Of a stretch of 38,690 bases of DNA, positions 38,672 through 38,690 are shown piece by piece; positions within the stretch are counted from its first letter, which is position 1, and each line of letters opens with the position of its first letter. Both the position numbers and the translations under genes were made by a program. The DNA lies in the NCBI GenBank assembly GCA_020853615.1, contig JADYYO010000049.1:1-38690 (forward strand), given 5' to 3'. The DNA comes from Thermomicrobiales bacterium. GTDB lineage: Bacteria; Chloroflexota; Chloroflexia; Thermomicrobiales; UBA6265. The notes under the pieces were generated by a model. That model saw nothing but the letters and a program-made list of their open reading frames with translations, made no database searches and had not been told where the DNA came from.

Positions 38672-38690
38672 CCGGGCAGCAGAGGGGAGG

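Overview
The window is one continuous stretch of high-GC bacterial core chromosome. It has strong G/C preference at third codon positions, many GTG starts and short gaps or 4-base overlaps between genes. I see no insertion sequence, prophage, integrase or CRISPR array. The gene content suggests a Chloroflexota bacterium of the Thermomicrobia (Sphaerobacter-like) type. The clues are the mcmB-meaB pair, paired bactofilins, a FemAB-like gene coupled to murE, a short EF-Ts, and a lineage-type protein of unknown function. This placement is inference from gene families, not from a marker-gene comparison.

Layout. 1-843: the tail of a membrane protein gene, then a helix-turn-helix regulator with its own promoter. 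850-5958 (minus strand): tatB-like, tgt, acpS, nnrD, a two-CBS-domain gene and alr. 6085-9098 (plus): pth, a 3-hydroxyacyl-CoA dehydrogenase, a stand-alone B12-binding mutase subunit and meaB. 9045-11885 (minus): yebC, ruvC, tlyA and larB. 12217-13377: the primary sigma factor, behind a clear promoter and a long leader containing a terminator-like hairpin. 13437-16418: fabF (minus), holA (plus) and rpsT (minus). 16532-23389 (plus): murJ, then a coupled lepA-mazG-aspS run. 23399-28903 (minus): a 61-aa protein, a 558-aa protein of unknown function, a HEAT-repeat protein, a FemAB-like aminoacyltransferase and murE, the last three coupled by GTGA overlaps. 29080-31713 (plus): tRNA-Arg(CCG), two bactofilins and a membrane-anchored SH3 protein with an N-terminal four-cysteine module. 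31878-37785 (plus): the classical rpsB-tsf-pyrH-frr-uppS-cdsA-dxr cluster. 37780-38671 (minus): comF and initiator tRNA-fMet.

How the genes fit together. Several blocks serve the cell envelope: alr, murE, FemAB-like, murJ and uppS for peptidoglycan; cdsA, fabF and acpS for lipids; dxr and uppS for isoprenoids; bactofilins for cytoskeletal scaffolding. A second theme is translation: rpsB, tsf, frr, rpsT, lepA, aspS, pth, tgt, tlyA and two tRNAs. The B12-binding subunit with MeaB and the dehydrogenase points to acyl-CoA carbon-skeleton rearrangement, with the mutase large subunit encoded elsewhere.

The least explained parts are the 61-aa/558-aa pair with shared sequence units, the HEAT/FemAB/MurE coupling, the structured leaders of rpoD, holA and rpsB, the 18-bp hairpin between rpsB and tsf, and a recurring TATACT -10 box that lacks a recognisable -35.
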